Shown here in pieces: positions 8,516-15,617 of a stretch of DNA of 49,407 nucleotides (its first letter is position 1; every line of letters begins with the position of its first letter). The notes beneath the pieces were generated by a model. That model saw nothing but the letters and a program-made list of their open reading frames with translations. It was not told where the DNA came from and made no database searches. Source of the stretch: Microvirga sp. KLBC 81 (GTDB taxonomy: Bacteria > Pseudomonadota > Alphaproteobacteria > Rhizobiales > Beijerinckiaceae); contig NZ_QDAH01000042.1 in assembly GCF_003075415.1 (NCBI RefSeq), positions 1 through 49,407 of the forward strand. The letters are read 5' to 3'. The position numbers and the translations under genes were made by a program.

Positions 8516-9214
8516 ATGAAATCCGCTGTCATCGTCTTCCCCGGCTCCAATCGCGAAGGCGATGTGGTGCGGGCTCTCAAGCAGGCCGGCTCGCAGGTCG
8601 AGAAGGTCTGGCACGCCGAACACGAGCTGCCCAAGGGCACGGATCTCGTGGTCCTGCCGGGCGGCTTTTCTTATGGCGACTATCTGCGCTGCGGCGCCAT
8701 CGCGGGCCGTGCCGCGGTGATGGATGCAGTCCGCGCCCATGCGGCGCGCGGCGGCCTGGTGCTCGGCATCTGCAACGGCTTCCAGATCCTCTGCGAATCG
8801 GGGCTTCTGCCCGGCATCCTGATGCGCAACGCGAACCTCAAGTTCATCTGCCATCGCCAGTTCCTGAAAGTCGAGCGCAACGACACGGCCTTCACCAAGC
8901 GTTATGCGCCGGGGCAGGCCATCGATGTCTGCGTCGCGCATGGCGAAGGCAATTACACGGCGGATGTGGAGACGCTGAAGCGGCTCGAGGGTGAAGGCCT
9001 CGTCGCCTTCCGCTATTGCGATGCGCACGGCCATGTGACGGCCGATGCCAACCGCAACGGCTCCATGAACTCGATTGCCGGCATCTACTCCGACAAACTC
9101 AACGTGCTCGGCATGATGCCTCATCCGGAAAACCTGATCGAAGACCTCGTGGGCGGCACCGATGGGCGTGGCCTGTTCGAGAGCCTCGTGTCGTCTTTCC
9201 CCCGCGCTGCCTGA
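8516..9214 (+). CDS. purQ: Phosphoribosylformylglycinamidine synthase, PurQ glutaminase subunit
   Basis: Class I glutamine amidotransferase of 232 residues that supplies ammonia to PurL. The nucleophile is C86 in GICNGFQ, and the catalytic His/Glu pair lies in MMPHPEN near residue 200. The start has an AAGGATGAAAAG stretch upstream. Cytosolic; works with PurS and PurL encoded next to it. Confidence 0.96.
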   Translation: MKSAVIVFPGSNREGDVVRALKQAGSQVEKVWHAEHELPKGTDLVVLPGGFSYGDYLRCGAIAGRAAVMDAVRAHAARGGLVLGICNGFQILCESGLLPGILMRNANLKFICHRQFLKVERNDTAFTKRYAPGQAIDVCVAHGEGNYTADVETLKRLEGEGLVAFRYCDAHGHVTADANRNGSMNSIAGIYSDKLNVLGMMPHPENLIEDLVGGTDGRGLFESLVSSFPRAA

Positions 9215-9237
9215 TTTCTTCAAGAGACGAGACACTG

Positions 9238-11448
9238 ATGATCCGCAATGACGTCGCCATCACCCCGGAGCTGGTCAAGGAGCACGGGCTGAAGCCTGAC
9301 GAGTACGATCGCTTCGTGAAGCTGATCGGCCGCGAGCCGACGCTCACCGAGCTCGGCATCGTCTCCGCCATGTGGAACGAGCATTGCTCGTACAAATCCT
9401 CGCGCATCCATCTGCGCGGCCTGCCGACGAAAGCGCCATGGGTGATTCAGGGCCCAGGCGAGAACGCTGGCGTGATCGATATCGGCGATGGGCTGGCCTG
9501 CATCTTCAAGATGGAGAGCCACAACCATCCGTCCTTCATCGAGCCCTATCAGGGCGCGGCGACGGGTGTGGGCGGTATCCTGCGTGACGTGTTCACCATG
9601 GGCGCGCGCCCGATTGCATCGCTCAACTTCCTGCGCTTCGGCGAGCCGGATCACCCGAAGACGCCGCACCTCGTCTCCGGTGTCGTCGCGGGCATTGGCG
9701 GCTACGGCAATTCCTTCGGCGTTCCCACGGTCGGCGGCAGCGTCGGCTTCGACAAGCGCTACAACGGCAATATTCTCGTCAACGCGATGGCGGTCGGCCT
9801 CGCGCGCTCGGACGAGATCTTCTACGCGAAGGCCACCGGCGTCGGAAATCCGATCGTCTATCTCGGCTCCAAGACGGGCCGCGACGGCATTCACGGCGCG
9901 ACGATGGCTTCCGCCGAGTTCGACGATGCGTCGGAAGAAAAGCGCCCCACCGTGCAGGTCGGCGACCCCTTCGCCGAGAAGCTGCTGCTCGAAGCCTGCC
10001 TTGAGCTCATGAAGTCCGGCGCGGTGATCGCGATTCAGGACATGGGCGCTGCCGGTCTCACCAGCTCTGCGGTCGAGATGGGCGCGAAAGGCAATCTCGG
10101 CGTCGAGCTCGATCTCGACAAGGTGCCCTGCCGTGAGGAAGGCATGACGGCCTATGAGATGATGCTCTCCGAGAGTCAGGAGCGCATGCTCATGGTGCTC
10201 AAGCCCGGCATGGAAGAGGAAGCAGAGGCCATCTTCCACAAATGGGGTCTCGACTTCGCTGTGATCGGCAAGACCACCGACACCCTGCGCTTCGTCATCA
10301 AGCACCAGGGCGAGGTGAAGGCCGATCTTCCGATCAAGGAACTCGGCGACGAGGCTCCGGTCTATGACCGTCCGTGGGTGGAAAGCCCGAAGCAGCCTGT
10401 CATCGAACCTTCGAGCGTGAAGGCTCCGATGTCGGAGGCCGAAGCGCTTCTGAAGCTCGTCGGCTCGCCGGACCAATGCTCGAAGCGCTGGGTATGGGAG
10501 CAGTACGATCACCTCATCCTCGGCAACACGGTGCAGACGCCCGGCGGCGATGCCGCCATCGTGCGCGTGGAGGACGGGCCGAAGGGCCTTGCGCTCACCA
10601 CCGATGTGACGCCGCGCTATTGCGAGGCCGATCCCTTCGAAGGCGGCAAGCAGGCGGTGGCGGAAGCCTGGCGCAACATCACGGCGGTCGGCGGCCTGCC
10701 GCTCGCGATCACCGACAATCTCAATTTCGCAAGCCCCGAGCGGCCTGAATCCATGGGCCAGTTCGTCGGCTGCCTGAAAGGCATCGGCGAGGCCTGCCGC
10801 GCCCTCGACTTCCCCGTCGTGTCCGGCAACGTCTCGCTCTACAACGAGACCAACGGCCAGGGCATTCTCCCCACCCCCGCCATCGGCGGCGTGGGCCTCA
10901 TCGACGACGTGACGGTGAATGCCTCCATCGCCTTCAAGAACGAGGGCGAAGCGATCGTCCTCATCGGCGCCACGCAGGGCTGGCTCGGCCAGTCGATCTA
11001 TCTCCGCGACGTCTGCGGCCGTGAGGAAGGCGCTCCGCCGCCCGTCGATCTCGCAGCAGAGAAACGCAACGGCGACTTTATCCGCCAGCTCATCCGCTCC
11101 GGTCAGGTGAAGACGGTGCACGATTGCTCCGACGGCGGCATCGCGCTCGCGCTCGCCGAGATGGCGATGGCAGGCGTCGTGGGTGCCGAAATCACAGCCA
11201 TCCCCGAGAACATGCCGCTCCACGCCTTCCTCTTCGGCGAGGATCAGGCGCGTTATCTCATCGCCGTCGATGAAGACGTGGCCGCCGACATCCTCTACGA
11301 AGCCGGCGCGATTGGCATTCCGGCTGTGACGCTGGGGCTCACGGGCGGCGATTCGTTGATTCTGCCGGGTCAGCAGGCCATATCCGTGAAGCAGCTGAAG
11401 GCGGCTCACGAATCCTGGCTGCCCGACTACATGGCCGGCAAGGCTTAA
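9238..11448 (+). CDS. purL: Phosphoribosylformylglycinamidine synthase, PurL large subunit
   Basis: ATP-dependent subunit converting FGAR to FGAM. The 736 residues fit the small PurL form that needs separate PurS and PurQ, both present. Visible motifs include [11 protein letters not shown] near the N-terminus, MESHNHPSF (metal/ATP site), GDPFAEK and [15 protein letters not shown] 9238 starts 23 bases after purQ with GAGACGAGA upstream. The longer upstream frame runs into purQ and is rejected. Confidence 0.96.
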   Translation: MIRNDVAITPELVKEHGLKPDEYDRFVKLIGREPTLTELGIVSAMWNEHCSYKSSRIHLRGLPTKAPWVIQGPGENAGVIDIGDGLACIFKMESHNHPSFIEPYQGAATGVGGILRDVFTMGARPIASLNFLRFGEPDHPKTPHLVSGVVAGIGGYGNSFGVPTVGGSVGFDKRYNGNILVNAMAVGLARSDEIFYAKATGVGNPIVYLGSKTGRDGIHGATMASAEFDDASEEKRPTVQVGDPFAEKLLLEACLELMKSGAVIAIQDMGAAGLTSSAVEMGAKGNLGVELDLDKVPCREEGMTAYEMMLSESQERMLMVLKPGMEEEAEAIFHKWGLDFAVIGKTTDTLRFVIKHQGEVKADLPIKELGDEAPVYDRPWVESPKQPVIEPSSVKAPMSEAEALLKLVGSPDQCSKRWVWEQYDHLILGNTVQTPGGDAAIVRVEDGPKGLALTTDVTPRYCEADPFEGGKQAVAEAWRNITAVGGLPLAITDNLNFASPERPESMGQFVGCLKGIGEACRALDFPVVSGNVSLYNETNGQGILPTPAIGGVGLIDDVTVNASIAFKNEGEAIVLIGATQGWLGQSIYLRDVCGREEGAPPPVDLAAEKRNGDFIRQLIRSGQVKTVHDCSDGGIALALAEMAMAGVVGAEITAIPENMPLHAFLFGEDQARYLIAVDEDVAADILYEAGAIGIPAVTLGLTGGDSLILPGQQAISVKQLKAAHESWLPDYMAGKA

Positions 11449-11460
11449 GGAGTTTGATCC

Positions 11461-11697
11461 ATGCCAATGGATGCACGCGATATCGAGAGCATGATCAAGG
11501 CCGCCCTGCCGGATGCGGTCGTCGAGATCAAGGATCTGGCGGGTGATGGCGACCATTATGCCGCCACCGTCACGTCCTCGGCCTTCAAGGGCAAATCCCG
11601 GGTCCAGCAACACCAGATGGTCTATGCAGCGCTGCAAGGCCGCATGGGTGGCGCGCTCCATGCCCTTGCATTGACGACGCAGGCACCCGACAATTGA
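11461..11697 (+). CDS. BolA/IbaG family protein
   Basis: Small protein of 78 residues with the BolA fold signature (LPDAVVEIKDLAGDGDHYAATV, read here in two parts, and SRVQQHQMVYAAL). BolA proteins pair with CGFS glutaredoxins to handle [2Fe-2S] clusters, and such a glutaredoxin follows. AAGGAG overlaps the purL stop and serves this start. Because it lacks the extended BolA-type C-terminus it is closer to the short IbaG/Fra2 form. Confidence 0.88.
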   Translation: MPMDARDIESMIKAALPDAVVEIKDLAGDGDHYAATVTSSAFKGKSRVQQHQMVYAALQGRMGGALHALALTTQAPDN

Positions 11698-11803
11698 GAC
11701 ACGAACCCGGCGCCTTGACCGCCCAAAATCTTTTTCTTTCGCATTTTCTGCGCAGAATCGGAGCCACTTTTGCGGAAAATGCTATGGGACACAGGAGAAG
11801 TCC

Positions 11804-12139
11804 ATGGCTGACGCCAACCAGATCATCGATAACGAAGTGAAGTCCAACGACGTCGTGCTCTTCATGAAGGGCACGCCGCAATTCCCCATGTGCGGATTCT
11901 CGGGCCAGGTCGTCCAGATCCTCAACTACCTCGGCGTGCCCTACAAGGGCATCAACGTGCTCGAGGACGAGACCATCCGCCAGGGCATCAAGGACTATTC
12001 CAACTGGCCGACCATTCCCCAGCTTTACGTGAAGGGCGAGTTCATCGGCGGCTGCGACATCACCCGCGAGATGTTCCAGGCCGGGGAACTGCAGCAGCTC
12101 TTCGCCGACAAGGGCATCCAGGTTCAGCAGAGCGCCTGA
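11804..12139 (+). CDS. grxD: Grx4 family monothiol glutaredoxin
   Basis: CGFS-type glutaredoxin of 111 residues, an iron-sulfur cluster carrier rather than a classical reductase. The active-site motif is C30-G-F-S after KGTPQFPM. The glutathione-binding WPTIPQLYV and GGCDI motifs are present. AGGAG lies a few bases before the ATG. It follows bolA by about 100 bases, matching the known BolA-Grx4 partnership, and has its own strong downstream terminator. Confidence 0.95.
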   Translation: MADANQIIDNEVKSNDVVLFMKGTPQFPMCGFSGQVVQILNYLGVPYKGINVLEDETIRQGIKDYSNWPTIPQLYVKGEFIGGCDITREMFQAGELQQLFADKGIQVQQSA

Positions 12140-12168
12140 TCGGCCCTCATTGGACCAACCACATGAAG

Positions 12169-12191
12169 GCGGGGCTGAGCCCCGCTTTTTT
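12169..12191 (+). terminator. Rho-independent terminator after grxD
   Basis: GCGGGGC / GCCCCGC stem with a short loop, followed by six T (12186-12191). It ends the pur-bolA-grxD transcription direction. Confidence 0.9.
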
Positions 12192-12343
12192 GTTGCCTCG
12201 AGCGTCACGCTCGACCCGAACGGGAAGCGTGTTATGTCGCATTCCTTCAACAGTCCCGTTTCCGGAACAATGGCTCTTCGTTCTTTTTCAAAGGCCGCTG
12301 CCATAACAACAGAATGCGGCGGCTTGAGACGGGGGCCAATTTC

Positions 12344-12661
12344 ATGTTCGAGCCGGAGACGAATGTCGTCGCCTTCAAGCCGCGCGCGGCGGTGACGCAT
12401 CATCCCAAAACCCTTCTGGAGCGGGTCTATGCGGCCGGTTCGCTCGCTGTGCGGGCGGACGATGTCGCCACCAAGATGGCGTGCCTGACGCTGCAGCGTC
12501 TCGGCTTTCTCGTGATCGAGGAGATTCTCGCCGACGGCACGCCACGCTTGCTGCAGAAGGGTGAGGCCCGGAAAGCCATGGACCGTCCCTGGCGTCTTTC
12601 GAAGCCCGCTTTTTCCGGCGAGTTCGGCCTCCCTGACGGCGAAGGCGCTTTCCGGGTCTAA
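12344..12661 (+). CDS. Hypothetical protein, 105 residues
   Basis: I do not recognise this family. The frame starts at ATG 12344 (MFEPETNVVAFKPRAAV). It is predicted soluble, with a mixed helical middle (TMLTLQ-like stretch around MACLTLQRLGF) and no signal peptide or membrane helix. Base composition and codon use look like the neighbouring core genes, which supports a real gene. Its stop overlaps the stop of convergent tlpA by four bases. Confidence 0.6.
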   Translation: MFEPETNVVAFKPRAAVTHHPKTLLERVYAAGSLAVRADDVATKMACLTLQRLGFLVIEEILADGTPRLLQKGEARKAMDRPWRLSKPAFSGEFGLPDGEGAFRV

Positions 12662-13302
12662 GAGCGTCCCAGCGCCGTGCGGATAAAGGCCAACGCATCG
12701 GGCGAAGCCCATTCCGCCGGGCCCTTCAGGAGCGCGATCTCGCAACCCGACGCATCGACGACAAAAGTCGTCGGCAGTCCGACCACGTGGCCCGACTTCT
12801 GCAGGACCTGGAGCAGCTTGCCCGCCGGGTCGGCGTAGTAAGCCAGGTTCTTGATACCGTTCTCCTGCAGCCAGGCCTTCGGCTTTTCAGGGTTGCGCGT
12901 ATCCACGTTGATGGCGACCACCTGGAAATCGGCGCCGCCCAGCTCCGCCTGGAGCTTGTCGAGAGCCGGCATTTCCTGACGGCAGGGCACGCACCACGTC
13001 GCCCAGAGATTGACGAGGACCGTCTTGCCCTTGAAATCGGACAGACTCATCGGCTGTCCTTCCGGGCCATTGAACGCAACCTCCGGTGGCGGCTGGGGCG
13101 TGCTGTCGACGTTAATCGCCGCCATCTCTCCCTTTGCAAAAGGCTGTAGCCGCTCTCCTGTCGCCACCGCCGTCTGGCATTCCCTTGCGGTGCTGTTGTG
13201 GCTAGTTCCACCAAAAGAATACCAGATAGCGGCACCTCCCATCACGCAGACGAGGAGGACAGCGGCAATCGATCGGGAATGGCGGTGATGGTAAAAAGGC
13301 AT
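12658..13302 (-). CDS. tlpA: TlpA family thiol:disulfide reductase
   Basis: Membrane-anchored periplasmic thioredoxin-like protein of 214 residues, in related bacteria a reductant for cytochrome oxidase copper-site assembly. There is an N-terminal membrane segment around residues 11-28. The thioredoxin domain has WCVPC (C104 and C107 from ATG 13302) and a cis-proline VGLPTTFV. A GTG at 13323 would add seven residues; neither start has a clear ribosome site, so the start is uncertain. An extra cysteine pair is possible (EC at about 41-42 and GCE near the C-terminus). Confidence 0.9.
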   Translation of the reverse strand: MPFYHHRHSRSIAAVLLVCVMGGAAIWYSFGGTSHNSTARECQTAVATGERLQPFAKGEMAAINVDSTPQPPPEVAFNGPEGQPMSLSDFKGKTVLVNLWATWCVPCRQEMPALDKLQAELGGADFQVVAINVDTRNPEKPKAWLQENGIKNLAYYADPAGKLLQVLQKSGHVVGLPTTFVVDASGCEIALLKGPAEWASPDALAFIRTALGRS

Positions 13303-13359
13303 TTTCCTAATGTTATGTATCACAGCGTTTTCTGCAAGCTGCTCAGTTTACGAAGGACG

Positions 13360-13371
13360 TTGGGGCTCCAA
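13360..13371. promoter_or_regulatory. Dyad-symmetric site TTGGGGCTCCAA (operator candidate 1)
   Basis: Twelve-base near-palindrome of form TTGGnGCnCCAA in the divergent spacer between tlpA and the small orphan gene. It is matched by a second copy 94 bases to the right. The function is inferred only from symmetry and duplication. Confidence 0.35.
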
Positions 13372-13453
13372 AAGCCGTATGCAACTTAAACTATACATAA
13401 ATCAACTTAGAGTTTTGTAGACTTTGTTTCATTTAGTAGGTTGAAGAACGAAA

Positions 13454-13465
13454 TTGGCGCTCCAA
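13454..13465. promoter_or_regulatory. Dyad-symmetric site TTGGCGCTCCAA (operator candidate 2)
   Basis: Second copy of TTGGnGCnCCAA, 48 bases before the small orphan gene's ATG. The paired sites could bind one regulator controlling the divergent genes; no regulator gene is adjacent. Confidence 0.35.
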
Positions 13466-13512
13466 ATGGATCTTGTCTGTACGTTATTACAGATCAAACA
13501 TGAGGAGTGAAC

Positions 13513-13767
13513 ATGCCACTAAAGCGTGCAAAACCTAGCGACACTACAAAAGAGCCGGACTTCTATTCAGGCCCCCGCTACGTAGGCGGCAAAGAGGGAG
13601 CCTGGGGAAATTCTGATTTCCTGTACACGACCCTCGAAGAGAATAACCATAAATACTTCAAAAATCCCGCAGATTACTGGTGGTATGAACCAGGATTCTG
13701 GAATTCTTCAAGCTCTTCAGGCATACGATACGCCCAACCTATTATCCCAGATTTCCATTATTTCTGA
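13513..13767 (+). CDS. Small orphan protein, aromatic-rich, 84 residues
   Basis: Not recognised. ATG 13513 is chosen over GTG 13507 because GAGGAG (13502-13507) lies five bases before it, a strong ribosome site. The product is hydrophilic at the start, then unusually rich in Tyr, Trp, Phe, Asn, Ser and Gly (NPADYWWYEPGFWNSSSSSG, ending FHYF). There is no signal peptide or membrane helix. Codon use is A+T-richer than the flanking genes, suggesting acquired DNA. A 9-bp hairpin follows the stop closely, consistent with a monocistronic unit. It lies where argH commonly sits in related genomes. Confidence 0.62.
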   Translation: MPLKRAKPSDTTKEPDFYSGPRYVGGKEGAWGNSDFLYTTLEENNHKYFKNPADYWWYEPGFWNSSSSSGIRYAQPIIPDFHYF

Positions 13768-13772
13768 TCGAC

Positions 13773-13795
13773 GAGGCGGGGGCCTACCCCGCCTC
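13773..13795 (+). terminator. Hairpin after the small orphan gene
   Basis: GAGGCGGGG / CCCCGCCTC, a 9-bp perfect stem with loop GCCTA, five bases after the stop. There is no T-run, so terminator function is likely but not certain. Confidence 0.55.
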
Positions 13796-13919
13796 TCACC
13801 TGCTCTATCTCTGCAGCTGCAAGACTTTATCCCCGTGAACTCTGGCCGGCTTCCTTAACTTCCCTCTCGCCTCTGCTAGAGGTTTGCCGTTATGGTGCAT
13901 CGCATTTCGGAGCCTCTCG

Positions 13920-14162
13920 ATGTCGTCCAGCCTGTCTCTCGTCCGCATAGCTCTTGTTGCGGGCGCTCTCGTTCTTAGCCTCTCGGCCTGCGGCCGTCGC
14001 GGCGCGCTCGAGCCGCCGCCGGATGGGTCTGCTCCCCAGGCGCAGCAGCAGAGGGCTGCCGATCAGGCCACCCTGCCCTCCCCTGTCGGCACGCCTCGTT
14101 CAAGAGCGACCCGCGGCTATACCATTCCCGACAAGCCCTTTATCCTCGATCCGCTGCTGTAA
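13920..14162 (+). CDS. lptM: LptM-like small lipoprotein (LPS translocon maturation family)
   Basis: Lipoprotein of 80 residues. The hydrophobic signal ends in a lipobox LSAC followed by GRRGALEPPPD, the pattern of LptM (formerly YifL), which assists maturation of the LptD LPS translocon. The C-terminus YTIPDKPFILDPLL is typical of the alphaproteobacterial form encoded just before lysA. ATG 13920 has GGAG seven bases upstream; the longer upstream frame is rejected. lysA starts 9 bases later, so the two are probably cotranscribed. Confidence 0.8.
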   Translation: MSSSLSLVRIALVAGALVLSLSACGRRGALEPPPDGSAPQAQQQRAADQATLPSPVGTPRSRATRGYTIPDKPFILDPLL

Positions 14163-14171
14163 GGCCGCCTG

Positions 14172-15440
14172 ATGCACCATTTTTCTTATCGCGACGGCGT
14201 CCTCCACGCGGAGGATGTCAGCTTGCGCCGCCTCGCAGACGAGGTCGGAACCCCATTTTACTGCTATTCCACCGCAACCCTCGAGCGGCATTACCGCGTC
14301 TTTGCCGAGGCTTTCGCGGATACCGACGCTCTCGTCTGCTACGCCATGAAGGCGAATTCCAATCAGGCGGTGCTGAAAACGCTGGCGCGCCTCGGTGCCG
14401 GCATGGACATCGTCTCGGAAGGCGAGCTGCGTCGCGCGCTCGCAGCAGGCGTGCCGGGCGAGCGGGTGGTGTTCTCCGGCGTCGGCAAGACGAAGGCCGA
14501 AATGGCCTTTGCCCTCGACAGCGACATCCTTTGCTTCAACGTCGAATCCGAACCCGAACTCGAAGCGCTCTCCGAAGTCGCGCTCTCAAAGGGACGGCGC
14601 GCGCCGATCTCGATCCGTATCAATCCGGACGTGGACGCCAAGACGCACAAGAAGATCTCGACGGGCAAGTCCGAGAACAAATTCGGCATTCCGATTTCCC
14701 GCGCCCGCGAGGTCTATGCCCGCGCCGCCAGACTCAAGGGTATCGAGATCACCGGCGTCGACATGCATATCGGCAGCCAGATCACCGATCTCACGCCTTA
14801 TGACAACGCCACCGCGCTTCTGGCCGAACTCGCCCGCGACCTGATGGCGGATGGGCACAAGCTCCATCATATCGATCTCGGCGGAGGTCTCGGCGTGCCC
14901 TATCGGGAGGACAATGCGCCGCCGCCCGACCCGCAGGCCTATGCACAGATCATCAAGCGCCACACGAAGGATCTTGGCCTCAAGCTCGTCTTCGAGATGG
15001 GCCGTCTGATCGCGGGCAATGCGGGCGTGCTGATCGCCAGGGTCATCTATGTGAAGGAAGGTGCGGACCGCACCTTCGTCATCGTCGATGCCGCCATGAA
15101 CGATCTCATCCGCCCGACGTTGTATGATGCCTTCCATAACATCAAGCCCGTGGTGGAGCCTTCGCCCAGCACGTCGCACATCGTCGCCGACGTGGTCGGC
15201 CCCGTGTGCGAGACGGGGGACTATCTCGCGCTGTCCCGCGACATGCCGGCGGTGAAGCCCGGCGATCTCATCGCCGTCATGACGGCAGGCGCCTATGGCG
15301 CGGTCCAGGCCAATACCTACAACACGCGGTTGCTCGTGCCCGAGGTGCTCGTGCGCGGCGAGGATCACGCGGTGGTGCGCCCGCGCCCGACCTATGGGGA
15401 GCTGATCGGACTCGACCGGGTTCCGGGCTGGCTGACTTAA
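14172..15440 (+). CDS. lysA: Diaminopimelate decarboxylase
   Basis: PLP enzyme of 422 residues converting meso-diaminopimelate to lysine, the last step of the pathway. The Schiff-base lysine is K60 in CYAMKANSN. Other family motifs are HIGSQITDL, IDLGGGLGVPY and PGDLIAVMTAGAYGA. No lysine riboswitch is visible in the 9-base gap to lptM. Confidence 0.96.
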   Translation: MHHFSYRDGVLHAEDVSLRRLADEVGTPFYCYSTATLERHYRVFAEAFADTDALVCYAMKANSNQAVLKTLARLGAGMDIVSEGELRRALAAGVPGERVVFSGVGKTKAEMAFALDSDILCFNVESEPELEALSEVALSKGRRAPISIRINPDVDAKTHKKISTGKSENKFGIPISRAREVYARAARLKGIEITGVDMHIGSQITDLTPYDNATALLAELARDLMADGHKLHHIDLGGGLGVPYREDNAPPPDPQAYAQIIKRHTKDLGLKLVFEMGRLIAGNAGVLIARVIYVKEGADRTFVIVDAAMNDLIRPTLYDAFHNIKPVVEPSPSTSHIVADVVGPVCETGDYLALSRDMPAVKPGDLIAVMTAGAYGAVQANTYNTRLLVPEVLVRGEDHAVVRPRPTYGELIGLDRVPGWLT

Positions 15441-15617
15441 GGCTCTCGGCTTCGAACCGGGGATCATGCTCCGCCGTTGTCCTGTCACTGACGAGGATGT
15501 GAGGCGGGAAATCCCCCTTGCGGCGCTTTGTGCCCATTTGACGGCTGGTCATCCGGGCATGTCGTGCTAGCTTCACGAAGGGGGCGTTAGCACGAACGTG
15601 CTGCGGAGACTTTTGGC

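Noticed and set aside
9220..11661. 813-codon minus-strand frame opposite purL
   Set aside because: Long antisense frames are expected opposite high-G+C genes. purL is unambiguous on the plus strand, and the antisense product is His/Asp/Arg-rich without domains.
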